Notes: generated by a model from the letters alone, not told the origin. Shown: positions 50,006 to 64,000, counted from the first letter of the stretch. The stretch: DNA of 64,000 nt from Thermoactinospora rubra (GCF_002093975.1 NZ_MSZZ01000023.1:140964-204963); one strand, 5' to 3'. Translations and numbers: made by a program.

Positions 50006-50060
50006 TATTTGTCGCGCCTGCGGCGCGACGTGCCCGGGGCGCTGATGAGGCGCCCCTCGC
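50006..50060 (-). repeat. Double-hairpin intergenic repeat, copy 2
   Basis: This 55-nt element in the rpsJ leader is the second copy of the sequence at 47921-47975. Both stems (8 bp with a 3-nt loop; 7 bp with a 7-nt loop) are perfect. Confidence 0.75.
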
Positions 50061-50066
50061 GTGACG

Positions 50067-50127
50067 GTTGCTCGCCGCACCTGGTGAACAACCCCTCTGC
50101 GGGAGTTGCTCGCCGCGCCTGGCGAAC
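50067..50127. repeat. Direct repeat of 23 nt in the tuf-rpsJ gap
   Basis: GTTGCTCGCCGC-A-CCTGGTGAAC (50067-50089) is repeated at 50105-50127 with two substitutions (21 of 23 identical), 38 bp apart start to start. Each unit can fold by TCGCC/GG(C/T)GA pairing. Confidence 0.65.
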
Positions 50128-50165
50128 CGCCGTCACACAGTACGGCTGGTGCCCGGTCGTGGAGA

Positions 50166-50191
50166 GCGGCCGGCTCCTGGGAGCCGGCCGC
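50166..50191 (-). terminator. Hairpin terminator after tuf
   Basis: GCGGCCGGCTC, loop CTGG, GAGCCGGCCGC: a perfect 11-bp stem 8 nt after the tuf stop. It separates the str operon from the S10 operon. Confidence 0.75.
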
Positions 50192-50199
50192 CGTCCGGG

Positions 50200-51393
<1,194 letters not shown>

Positions 51394-51463
51394 TGGTTCT
51401 CTCCTTAGAGAATCTGACTGACTTCGTCTTCAGCCGGGCCCGGGACTTCCCGAACCCCTTGAC

Positions 51464-51487
51464 GGCGTGTCCCCGAGGGGCCACGCC
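51464..51487 (-). promoter_or_regulatory. Hairpin in the fusA-tuf gap (tuf-proximal)
   Basis: GGCGTG-T-CCCC, loop GA, GGGG-C-CACGCC: a stem of 10 pairs with one internal mismatch, about 70 nt before the tuf start. Confidence 0.5.
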
Positions 51488-51508
51488 CGGGAACCGGTGT
51501 CGCGGTCT

Positions 51509-51527
51509 GGTACGGCTGGGCCGTACC
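51509..51527 (-). promoter_or_regulatory. GGTACGGC hairpin in the fusA-tuf gap
   Basis: GGTACGGC, loop TGG, GCCGTACC: a perfect 8-bp stem 30 nt after the fusA stop. It shares its arms with the glmM terminator and the rplN leader palindrome, and may attenuate read-through into tuf. Confidence 0.55.
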
Positions 51528-51557
51528 GGATCGCTCGGCCCCCATCGGGACCTTGGG

Positions 51558-53657
<2,100 letters not shown>

Positions 53658-53696
53658 TTGTCTCGCGTCCTCGTCGTCTCGTGGATCCCGCCGGGG

Positions 53697-54167
53697 TCAC
53701 CAGCGGTAGTGGGCGAAGGCCTTGTTTGACTCGGCCATCTTGTGCGTGTCCTCACGCTTCTTCACGCTCGCCCCGAGGCCGTTGCTGGCGTCGAGGAGCT
53801 CGTTCATCAGGCGCTCGGTCATGGTCTTCTCACGGCGGGCCCGGGAGTACTGCACCAGCCAGCGCAGCGCCAGGGTGGTGCTGCGGGAGGCGCGGACCTC
53901 GACCGGGACCTGGTAGGTCGCGCCACCGACACGGCGGCTGCGGACCTCGAGGGTGGGCTTGACGTTGTCGAGGGCGCGCTTGAGCGTGACGACCGGGTCG
54001 TTGCCGGTCTTCTCGCGGCAGCCCTCGAGGGCGCCGTAGACGATCGACTGGGCGATCGAGCGCTTGCCGTCGAGCAGCACCTTGTTGATCAGGGCGGTGA
54101 CCAGCGGCGAGTTGTACACCGGGTCGGCCATCAGCTGACGGCGGCCGGGAGAACCCTTACGAGGCAT
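53697..54167 (-). CDS. rpsG: Ribosomal protein S7
   Basis: A protein of 156 residues (MPRKGSPGRRQLMADPVYNS), with the helical S7 core and C-terminal HKMAESNKAFAHYRW. It nucleates assembly of the 30S head. Its ATG overlaps the rpsL stop as TAATG. Confidence 0.97.
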   Translation of the reverse strand: MPRKGSPGRRQLMADPVYNSPLVTALINKVLLDGKRSIAQSIVYGALEGCREKTGNDPVVTLKRALDNVKPTLEVRSRRVGGATYQVPVEVRASRSTTLALRWLVQYSRARREKTMTERLMNELLDASNGLGASVKKREDTHKMAESNKAFAHYRW

Positions 54168-54541
54168 TACTTCTTCTCCAACTTCGCGCCGTAACGGGAA
54201 CGAGCCTGCTTGCGGTTCTTGACACCCTGGGTGTCGAGCGTGCCGCGGATGATCTTGTAGCGAACACCCGGCAGGTCCTTCACACGACCGCCACGCACGA
54301 GCACGATCGAGTGCTCCTGCAGGTTGTGGCCCACACCGGGGATGTAGGCGGTCACCTCGATGCCGTTGGTGAGGCGCACACGCGCCACCTTGCGCAGAGC
54401 CGAGTTCGGCTTCTTGGGCGTCGTGGTGTAGACGCGCTGGCAAACGCCGCGTCGCTGCGGACTCCCCTTCAGGGCAGGAGTCTTGGTCTTGGCGACCTTG
54501 TCCTGCCGGCCCTTTCGGACCAACTGCTGAATAGTGGGCAC
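54167..54541 (-). CDS. rpsL: Ribosomal protein S12
   Basis: A protein of 124 residues from GTG 54541 (MPTIQQLVRKGRQDKVAKTK), with GGAG 6 nt upstream; a GTG two codons earlier sits too close to it. The decoding-centre segments TTTPKKPNSALRKVARVRL and GRVKDLPGVRYKIIRG are wild-type in form, with the Lys residues whose mutation gives streptomycin resistance unchanged. First gene of the str operon. Confidence 0.97.
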   Translation of the reverse strand: MPTIQQLVRKGRQDKVAKTKTPALKGSPQRRGVCQRVYTTTPKKPNSALRKVARVRLTNGIEVTAYIPGVGHNLQEHSIVLVRGGRVKDLPGVRYKIIRGTLDTQGVKNRKQARSRYGAKLEKK

Positions 54542-55034
54542 TGCCACTCCGTTTCGTGCCTTGGCCGGTACTACGTCATGTCCGGTCCGAGACCACCGAT
54601 CGGGTTCGTCTCCCGTTCGCCGACCTCTCGCCAGTCGTCCATTTTGCAGGTGCTGCCGGTGTCATGACCTGCTATTTTCTCCCCCGCTTCGACCCACGCG
54701 GTCGGGCGTGTCGCGCTCTCCTCGAGCCACGCCCTGCGCGGTCTTTCGCGGGGGGAGGTCACGCCCCGCCCGGCGCCGCCTTCAGCGGTGCGAGCGCATG
54801 CGTGAGAGCCCATGAACCCACGGGCACGAAGGGCAAGACTACCTAGCCCAGCGCAGCACGTCAAAACAGCCGCAGCCAACGACCGCCCTCGAGGGGCGGC
54901 CGTACCTTCGTGTCGTGGTAGCGCGGCCGGTTGTGTCCCCGACCGCTATCAGACCCGGACCTAGTTTACCCGGAACCACGCGGCTTCCGACCACATTCGC
55001 CGCGCGCCGGGACTTCGTCAAGGGGTGATTCTCG
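54542..55034. other. Gene-free region upstream of rpsL
   Basis: About 490 bp with no credible gene. It must contain the rpsL (str operon) promoter, but no -35/-10 pair could be assigned. A small hairpin CCGCCC-TCGAG-GGGCGG lies at 54883-54899 and may end a transcript from the lysR side. Confidence 0.45.
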
Positions 55035-55976
55035 TCATGGGAGCGCGTCGTGCCCCGGTTGCGGCGGCTGGGACACGTCGGGACGGTCTTGGCTGACGGT
55101 CGCCAGCAGATGGGCGACCAGGGGGTTCCGGTCGTGTGTCCGCCAGCCGACCGCGACCCTGGTGCGGGCGGCGCCGGGCTCGATCCCGCGGAAGGCGACC
55201 CCCTTGAGGCGGATGCGCCGGATGCTCGCCGGAGCCAGGGAGACGCCCAGGCCGGTCTCGACCAGGGCGCACACGGTCTGCCACTCCACCGCGTGCTGGG
55301 CCACCTGGGGTGTGAAACCCGCCGCGGCGCACAGGCCGACGATCTGGTCGTGCAGGCGAGGGCCGGCCGCGCGGGGCAGCAGCACGAAGGGCGAGCCCGC
55401 CAGCTGCGCCAGCCGTACGGTCCGCTGGGCGGCCAGCGGGTGGGCGGCCGGCAGCACGGCCACGAAGGGCTCGGTGAGGATGGTCCTGAAGCTGAGCTCG
55501 GCCTCGTCGGCGGGCGGTTCGCGCAGCAGGCCGATGTCGATGCTCTTGTCGCACAGGGCGGCCAGTTGCGGCGCGGTGGTCATCTCGCGGATGTCCAGGC
55601 GCACGCCGGGGAAGCGCTGCCGGAAGTCGCGCAGCAGGCCGGGCAGGACGGTCAAGGCCAGGGAGGCGGCGAAGCCGATCCGCAGGCGGCCCGCCCGGCC
55701 GCTGCCCGCGGCCCGGGCCGCGGCCAGGCCGTCCGCGAGGTCGGCGAGGGCTCGCCGGGCGGCGGGCAGCAGCTCGCGGCCCGCCGGAGTGAGGGTGACG
55801 CGCCCCGGCTCGCGGCTGAACAGCGCGTGCCCGACCTTGTCCTCCAAGCGGCGGATCTGCTGGCTCAACGGTGGCTGGGCGATGCCCAGGCGGGCGGCCG
55901 CGTGGCCGAAGTGGAGCTCCTCGGCGAGCACGACGAAGGCGTGCAGCTGCGCCAGGGGAAGCTCGGGCCGCTCCAT
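55035..55976 (-). CDS. LysR-type transcriptional regulator
   Basis: A protein of 313 residues. The N-terminal winged helix-turn-helix (about 5-63) is AFVVLAEELHFGHAAARLGI followed by QPPLSQQIRRLEDKVGHALF. The effector-binding domain runs from about 90 to 295 (RLRIGFAASLALTVLPGLLR). ATG 55976 is inside a near-perfect palindrome. It is divergent from a Rid-family gene, the classical LysR layout, and probably controls that gene and itself. Confidence 0.92.
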   Translation of the reverse strand: MERPELPLAQLHAFVVLAEELHFGHAAARLGIAQPPLSQQIRRLEDKVGHALFSREPGRVTLTPAGRELLPAARRALADLADGLAAARAAGSGRAGRLRIGFAASLALTVLPGLLRDFRQRFPGVRLDIREMTTAPQLAALCDKSIDIGLLREPPADEAELSFRTILTEPFVAVLPAAHPLAAQRTVRLAQLAGSPFVLLPRAAGPRLHDQIVGLCAAAGFTPQVAQHAVEWQTVCALVETGLGVSLAPASIRRIRLKGVAFRGIEPGAARTRVAVGWRTHDRNPLVAHLLATVSQDRPDVSQPPQPGHDALP

Positions 55977-55990
55977 ACCTCTAGAGATAT
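55975..55990. promoter_or_regulatory. Candidate LysR autoregulatory site
   Basis: ATACCTCTAGAGATAT is palindromic except for one mismatched pair and spans the lysR start codon. CAGGC-GAT-GCCTG follows at 55992-56004. Both lie in the 72-bp divergent gap. Confidence 0.5.
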
Positions 55991-56035
55991 CAGGCGATGC
56001 CTGTGGCTGTATTAGACGTATCCGCGCAGGCCCCG

Positions 56036-56041
56036 TAGCGT
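56036..56041 (+). promoter_or_regulatory. -10 box of a leaderless Rid-family gene
   Basis: TAGCGT lies 7 nt before the ATG at 56049. The same hexamer at the same spacing precedes nnr on the other strand. No Shine-Dalgarno is present. Confidence 0.55.
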
Positions 56042-56048
56042 GCGCCGC

Positions 56049-56459
56049 ATGACGGAGCGACGCGCGATCCTCAGCGGCTCGGCCTTCGAGGAGCAGATCG
56101 GCTATGCCCGCGCTGTGGTCGACGGCGACCGGGTGCACGTGTCCGGGACGACCGGGTTCGACTACGCCACCATGACCATCTCCGACGACGTGGTGGAGCA
56201 GGCCGAGCAGTGCCTGCGCAACATCGGGGCGGCGCTGGCCGAAGCGGGGTGCGCCTTCGCCGACGTGGTGCGGGTGCGGTACCTGCTGCCCGACCGCGCC
56301 GACTTCGAGCCCTGCTGGCCGGTGCTACGCCGCTACTTCGGCGAGGTACGGCCGGCCGCCACGATGCTCGTGTGCGGTCTCGCCGATCCCCGCATGAAGA
56401 TCGAGATCGAGGTGGACGCGCGGCGGGCCGCCGTACGACACCCGCGCGATCTGGGCTGA
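56049..56459 (+). CDS. Rid-family (YjgF/YER057c) protein
   Basis: A protein of 136 residues with the Rid fold (ARAVVDGDRVHVSGTTGFDY; QAEQCLRNIGAALAEAGCAF; MKIEIEVDARR). The Arg that serves imine/enamine hydrolysis in E. coli RidA (R105) aligns here with Ala104 by eye, so it may belong to a Rid subgroup without that activity. It is divergent from lysR and leaderless. Its role, perhaps in a regulated catabolic step, is unknown. Confidence 0.85.
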   Translation: MTERRAILSGSAFEEQIGYARAVVDGDRVHVSGTTGFDYATMTISDDVVEQAEQCLRNIGAALAEAGCAFADVVRVRYLLPDRADFEPCWPVLRRYFGEVRPAATMLVCGLADPRMKIEIEVDARRAAVRHPRDLG

Positions 56460-56504
56460 ACCGCGCCTGAGGTCTGCTGCGGTTCTTGGCCTGATGCCCG
56501 AACT

Positions 56505-56539
56505 TAGTCACTAATCTTGACTGTCAATATTAGTGACTA
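56505..56539. promoter_or_regulatory. 35-bp palindromic operator
   Basis: TAGTCACTAAT (56505-56515) and ATTAGTGACTA (56529-56539) are perfect complements. Between them TTGAC-T-GTCAA continues the symmetry about the same centre, 56522, with one mismatched pair (516/528). It embeds the -35 box of the serine hydrolase gene. Confidence 0.75.
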
Positions 56540-56545
56540 TATGGT
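56517..56545 (+). promoter_or_regulatory. Promoter of the serine hydrolase gene
   Basis: -35 TTGACT (56517-56522), 17-bp spacer, -10 TATGGT (56540-56545). The ATG follows after 8 nt, so the transcript should be leaderless or nearly so. It is the best sigma70-like promoter seen in the window. Confidence 0.72.
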
Positions 56546-56553
56546 CGTGGACC

Positions 56554-57681
56554 ATGAGAGATGACATCGTTGTCGAAGGCATCGTGGCCGAAGGATTCGA
56601 ACAGGTCCGTGCGGAGTTCGCGGCCGTCGTCGCCGCCGAGCCCGGGCTGGGCGCGCAGCTGGCCGTGTACCACCACGGCAGGCCGGTGGCCGACCTGTGG
56701 TCCGGCCTTCCACGCGACGCGCTGCTCGGCCTGTACTCCTCCGGCAAGGGCGCGGCCCACCTGGTGGTGGCGATGCTGGTCCAGGACGGCGTGCTCGATC
56801 TCGACCGCCCGGTGGCCGCCTACTGGCCCGAGTTCGCCGCCGAGGGCAAGGGCGGGCTCACCCTGCGCGACCTGCTGGCCCACCGTGCCGGCCTGATCGG
56901 GGTGGAGGGCGGTTTCGGTACGGCGGAGCTGGCCGACGACCGGCTGCTCGCAGAACGGCTGGCCGGACAGCGGCCCTATTGGCGGCCGGGAAGCGCGTAT
57001 GGTTACCACGCCTTCGTGATCGGCGCGCTCACCGGCGAGGTCGTCCGGCGCGTGACCGGGCGGTCCATCCAGGAGCTCTACCGCGACCGGGTGCGCCTGC
57101 CGTACGGCCTGGACCTCTATCTGGGCCTCCCGGAGGACCAGGAGCCGCGGTACGTGCCGGTGCAGCCCGCCGAGGGCGTGCTCGACGCGGGCGCACCGGA
57201 GCCGGGCAGCCTCACCGGCATCGCCTTCAACCTCAACGCCACGCCGCCGACCGACCTGGTGGAGTTCGCCAACAGCCGCGCCGTACGCGCTCTCGGGCCG
57301 GCCTCTTCTGGCAGCGTCGGCAACGCCCGGGGGCTCGCGAAGATGTACGCCGCGGCCATCGGTGAGGTGGACGGGCGCCCGCCCCTCCTCGGCTCCGCCG
57401 TCCTGACCGAGTTCACCAAGCCGCACTCGCCCGGCCCGGACCTGGTGACCGGGGAGGAGGACCACTTCCTGCTGGGGTTCGAGGCCCAGGGGAAGCGGTA
57501 CCCGGAGCTGGGGCCCGACGCGTTCGGGCACAGCGGCGCGGTGGGGGCGCAGTCGTTCGCCGACCCGCGCAGCGGCGTCGCCTACAGCTACACGCGGCGG
57601 CGGTTCGCGGTCGGTGGAGGCGGGGGCGCCGTGGAGAACCAGCGGCTGGTCGCGGCCGTGTTCCGGGCCCTGCGGGGGTGA
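56554..57681 (+). CDS. Serine hydrolase, beta-lactamase/EstB type
   Basis: A protein of 375 residues of the class C beta-lactamase-like (serine hydrolase) superfamily. SxxK is S62-S-G-K65 in LYSSGKGAAH, and the Tyr motif is Y149-G-Y151 in RPGSAYGYHAF. The late HSGAVGAQSFADP could hold the third-box residues. There is no signal peptide, so it is cytoplasmic and more probably an esterase than a beta-lactamase. It is placed behind a strong promoter inside a long operator palindrome, so it is probably tightly regulated. Confidence 0.88.
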   Translation: MRDDIVVEGIVAEGFEQVRAEFAAVVAAEPGLGAQLAVYHHGRPVADLWSGLPRDALLGLYSSGKGAAHLVVAMLVQDGVLDLDRPVAAYWPEFAAEGKGGLTLRDLLAHRAGLIGVEGGFGTAELADDRLLAERLAGQRPYWRPGSAYGYHAFVIGALTGEVVRRVTGRSIQELYRDRVRLPYGLDLYLGLPEDQEPRYVPVQPAEGVLDAGAPEPGSLTGIAFNLNATPPTDLVEFANSRAVRALGPASSGSVGNARGLAKMYAAAIGEVDGRPPLLGSAVLTEFTKPHSPGPDLVTGEEDHFLLGFEAQGKRYPELGPDAFGHSGAVGAQSFADPRSGVAYSYTRRRFAVGGGGGAVENQRLVAAVFRALRG

Positions 57682-57748
57682 GGCGGCGCATCCGGCGCTA
57701 CCTCGGAGGTAATCGACGGGCGTCGGCGGAGCGCGAGAGGCTTGCGGC

Positions 57749-58174
57749 ATGGCTACCGAGACCCGGGAAATCGTGGAAGAACTGCTGCGGCGGCTGGTGG
57801 AAGGCGATCACGACCGCACGGCGGACCTGTTCGCCGAGCCGGTCGACTGGCAGCTTTCCTGGCCGGACGAGGGACATCCGGCGGTGCCGTGGATCCGGCC
57901 CCGGGAGAAGCGGGCGGACGTGGCCGACCATTTCCGCTCGTTGGAGGCCCACCATGTGCCGGAGCTGAACGGCACGTCGGTGGACCGGATCCTCGTCGAC
58001 GGGCCGGACGCCGTCGTGTTCGGCACGATCGCGCAGACCGTGAGGGAGAGCGGCGTTGCTTACACGTCGCCGTTCGCCCTGCGCCTCACGGTCGAGGACG
58101 GGCTGATCACCCGTTATCACATCTTTGAGGACAGCCTCACGGTGGCGCGAGCCCTCAGCGGCCGAAGCATCTGA
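57749..58174 (+). CDS. NTF2-like/SnoaL-like protein
   Basis: A protein of 141 residues with the alpha+beta cone pattern of SnoaL-like proteins (EELLRRLVEGDHDRTADLFA; VDWQLSWP; DAVVFGTIAQTVRESG; LRLTVEDGLITRYHIFEDS). Such proteins are isomerases, dehydratases or ligand binders; the catalytic identity is not clear. GAGAGG lies about 9 nt before ATG 57749. It is 67 nt downstream of the serine hydrolase gene and may be co-transcribed. Confidence 0.82.
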   Translation: MATETREIVEELLRRLVEGDHDRTADLFAEPVDWQLSWPDEGHPAVPWIRPREKRADVADHFRSLEAHHVPELNGTSVDRILVDGPDAVVFGTIAQTVRESGVAYTSPFALRLTVEDGLITRYHIFEDSLTVARALSGRSI

Positions 58175-58578
58175 GGCGTCTTGGGCCTGGGCGGGCCTTT
58201 CGTCTCGGCGGCATCTCCCGCTTCCGAGAGTGTGGGCCTTCGCTGCCGGCGCGCTTCGCGCGGTCGGCTTCGGGCGGTGTTGTGTGAGGGTTTGGCGCTT
58301 CTCGCGAGGGGCGGGGTCCTCGTCGTGGGGCGCTTCGCGCCTTGGGGCTCGGGCTGTGTTTTGCGGAGTGCGCCTGGCGGCGCACCCCACGCCCCGGGGC
58401 GAGGGGCTGGCGCCCCTCGCGCTCCTCGGCTCGCTGGCCACCTGGATCAGGACGGGTGTGCGGTGGGTGGAGCATGGTCAAGGCCGTCCTCTGGCCGGCA
58501 CGGATCGGATGCGGCATCGCCGAAGGCATGGAAGGGACGGGAATTGCCGTCGAAGCCCGTCTCCTGAGCCGTCTGTGA
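58175..58578. other. Gene-free region rich in GC palindromes
   Basis: About 400 bp without a credible gene. Short palindromes recur: GCGCGCTTCGCGCG near 58249, GGGGCGCTTCGCGCC near 58329 and GCGCCTGGCGGCGC near 58371. Segment 58234-58263 is a near reverse complement of 59168-59195 on the other side of the S1-domain gene. Confidence 0.55.
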
Positions 58579-58610
58579 GGGTGGTGGAGACGGATCGTCC
58601 TCCACCACCC
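58579..58610 (-). terminator. Hairpin terminator of the S1-domain gene
   Basis: GGGTGGTGGAG, loop ACGGATCGTC, CTCCACCACCC: a perfect 11-bp stem 8 nt after the stop at 58619. Confidence 0.75.
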
Positions 58611-58618
58611 TCGCCCGG

Positions 58619-58873
58619 TCACACCTGCGACAGGCTCATGCGCCGCCTGTCGAGATCGAGAACTGCGATCTTGACCGAGATCTCCGCTCCGGGCTCAGGC
58701 CGGCCCGCCCATGCCGATTGCGGGAGAAGTCCCTGGATTCCATCCGCGACCTCGACGAACGCGCCGAACGGCATGACCTGGGTCACCCTGCCGCGCAGGG
58801 TACCGCCCGCACTGTGGCGGCTCACGAACTCGGTCCACGCCGGCAACGGGACCTCGTGTTCCATGCTGGACAT
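58619..58873 (-). CDS. Single S1-domain RNA-binding protein
   Basis: A protein of 84 residues from ATG 58873 with a perfect Shine-Dalgarno (GGAGGTG). After a short N-terminus the whole protein is one S1 OB-fold: LRGRVTQVMPFGAFVEVADG, IQGLLPQSAW, ISVKIAVLDLDRRRMSLSQV. Such single-domain proteins bind RNA; the target is unknown. It stands alone between repeat-rich gaps and has its own terminator. Confidence 0.88.
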   Translation of the reverse strand: MSSMEHEVPLPAWTEFVSRHSAGGTLRGRVTQVMPFGAFVEVADGIQGLLPQSAWAGRPEPGAEISVKIAVLDLDRRRMSLSQV

Positions 58874-59289
58874 GTATTCACCTCCTTCCTCCACGACGTC
58901 TGCGGTGCGAGAGCGTGGAGGAAGGGCGGGCCCCTGGCCCGCCAGGTGATCACGATCCAGCCGGGCGCCTCTCTGTGTCACGGCATTCAGCCGACCCGGC
59001 AGTCACTTGATCAGGATACTTCCGGGTTCTTCACGAGTGCTACCGGAAACGGCGGCAGTGCCCCGGCCTTCAGGCCCGGGGTGAAGGCCCGCGAGGGATC
59101 GCCTTCAGGCGCGAGCGAGCCCGAGTGAAGCGGGCCAGCGCGCAAGGCACAGCTCGAAGGCGGCCATGCGCGAAGCGCGCCACCGGCGAAGGCCCGAACC
59201 TTCCAGCCCGGCAAAGCCCACGCCTCCAACCCGACCACCGCCAGGCGCAAGGCCCACGCCTTTCCGTCCGCCACGCCGTACACACGAAA
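58874..59289. other. Gene-free region with degenerate repeats
   Basis: About 400 bp between the S1-domain gene and the rpoC terminator. It holds degenerate AAGGCCCACGCC-like repeats (about 59185-59270) and the inverted partner (59168-59195) of the palindromic element at 58234-58263. No gene could be supported. Confidence 0.55.
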
Positions 59290-59321
59290 GAGCGCCCGGG
59301 AGGAGAACCTCCCGGGCGCTC
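59290..59321 (-). terminator. Terminator of the rpoBC operon
   Basis: GAGCGCCCGGGAGG, loop AGAA (plus strand), CCTCCCGGGCGCTC: a perfect 14-bp stem, 41 nt after the rpoC stop and followed by TTTCG on the minus strand. Confidence 0.85.
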
Positions 59322-59362
59322 GCCGTGGGGTCAGCGTGAAGCCGGCCCCGTCAGCTCACCGG

Positions 59363-63238
<3,876 letters not shown>

Positions 63239-63256
63239 TTAGTTTCCCCTTTTTGA

Positions 63257-64000
63257 TCAGACCTCGTCGACCGACATCGCGCCCTCGTTCGGGCGGCGTG
63301 CCAGATCGATGCCGAGCTCCTCCGCGGCGCGGAAGACGTCCTCGTCGGTGTCGCGCATCTCGATGGACATGCCGCCGCTGGAGAGCACCTCGACGTTGAG
63401 GCACAGCGACTGCATCTCCTTGATGAGCACCTTGAAGGACTCGGGAATGCCGGGCTCGGGGATGTTCTCGCCCTTGACGATGGCCTCGTAGACCTTCACC
63501 CGGCCCAGCACGTCGTCGGACTTGATGGTCAGCAGCTCCTGCAGGGCGTAGGCGGCGCCGTAGGCCTCCAGCGCCCACACCTCCATCTCGCCGAAGCGCT
63601 GCCCGCCGAACTGCGCCTTACCGCCCAGCGGCTGCTGGGTGATCATCGAGTACGGGCCGGTCGACCGGGCGTGGATCTTGTCGTCCACCAGGTGCAGCAG
63701 CTTGAGGATGTAGATGTAGCCGACCGCGATCGGGTACGGGAACGGCTCGCCGGTGCGGCCGTCGAACAGCCGCGCCTTGCCCGACTCCATGACCAGGCGG
63801 TCGCCGTCGCGGTTGGGCAGGGTGTTGTTGAGCAGGCCGACGATCTCCTCCTCGTGGGCGCCGTCGAAGACCGGGGTGGCGACGTTGGTGCGCGGCTCGA
63901 CCCGCTCGGCGTCGCGCTCCTTGAGGCGCTGGGCCCAGGCCTCCTCGATGCCGGAGATGTCCCAGCCCTGGGCGGCGATCCAGCCCAGATGCGTCTCCAG
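63257..64000 (-). CDS. rpoB: RNA polymerase beta subunit, C-terminal part
   Basis: The last 247 codons of rpoB; the gene continues beyond the window edge. The frame is open to 64000. The segments FDGRTGEPFPYPIAVGYIYI, STGPYSMITQQPLGGKAQFG and RFGEMEVWALEAYGAAYALQ are universal at the RpoB C-terminus. The rifampicin-resistance region is not in the window. Confidence 0.98.
   Translation of the reverse strand: METHLGWIAAQGWDISGIEEAWAQRLKERDAERVEPRTNVATPVFDGAHEEEIVGLLNNTLPNRDGDRLVMESGKARLFDGRTGEPFPYPIAVGYIYILKLLHLVDDKIHARSTGPYSMITQQPLGGKAQFGGQRFGEMEVWALEAYGAAYALQELLTIKSDDVLGRVKVYEAIVKGENIPEPGIPESFKVLIKEMQSLCLNVEVLSSGGMSIEMRDTDEDVFRAAEELGIDLARRPNEGAMSVDEV

Noticed and set aside
54542..55034. Possible tRNA or small RNA upstream of rpsL
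   Set aside because: No cloverleaf, T-arm GTTCGAA-type sequence or clear promoter-terminator pair could be found.
58181..58567. Open frames in the repeat-rich gap
   Set aside because: They translate palindromic GC repeats and have no ribosome-binding site or family resemblance.

Overview
The window is a 64 kb piece of a high-GC actinobacterial chromosome. The GC-rich third codon positions, frequent GTG/TTG starts, many apparently leaderless genes (a TANNNT-type -10 box 6-8 nt before the start codon), rare TTA codons and the gene order all suggest a filamentous actinomycete. The order Streptosporangiales (Streptosporangiaceae-like) is my best inference, but no rRNA is present to prove it. No rRNA, tRNA, insertion sequence, phage or CRISPR array was found.

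Region 1 (1-11938, mostly minus strand). A truncated ABC exporter gene faces a TetR regulator across a perfect operator palindrome. A long minus-strand series follows. In transcription order it reads phoX, acpS, NAD(P)HX repair (nnr), alr, an alpha/beta hydrolase, tsaE, then a lipoprotein, a class F-type sortase and a phosphotransferase, then tsaB, rimI and tsaD. The t6A tRNA-modification genes are therefore split by a small envelope cassette.

Region 2 (12085-21515, mostly plus strand). This holds coaA, a DUF389 membrane protein, a four-gene set of two ABC ATPase/permease pairs, and a two-gene cassette: a 1020-residue CHAT (caspase-like) protein with an apparent helical-repeat middle, followed directly by a 157-residue companion. 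The CHAT gene carries two in-frame TTA codons. This cassette is the best candidate for a poorly described system in the window.

Region 3 (21590-31658). Here are glmM, rpsI and rplM, then divergent envelope genes: a CAP-domain protein and two bitopic proteins that share a paralogous extracytoplasmic C-terminal domain, one of them with a disordered N-terminus of about 750 residues. An MFS transporter and truA close the region; TruA contains an in-frame minisatellite.

Region 4 (31854-54541, minus strand). This is the str-S10-spc-alpha ribosomal supercluster in conserved order: rpsL, rpsG, fusA, tuf, rpsJ, rplC, rplD, rplW, rplB, rpsS, rplV, rpsC, rplP, rpmC, rpsQ, rplN, rplX, rplE, rpsN, rpsH, rplF, rplR, rpsE, rpmD, rplO, secY, adk, map, two small unrelated genes, infA, rpmJ, rpsM, rpsK, rpsD, rpoA, rplQ, truA. 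Its intergenic gaps are rich in perfect hairpins. They include a 55-nt double-hairpin element present twice and a recurring GGTACGGC/GCCGTACC stem.

Region 5 (54542-64000). Between rpsL and rpoC lies a small accessory island: LysR, a Rid-family protein, a serine hydrolase behind a promoter embedded in a 35-nt palindrome, an NTF2-like protein and a single-S1-domain protein flanked by palindromic repeats. Full rpoC and the 3' end of rpoB follow on the minus strand.
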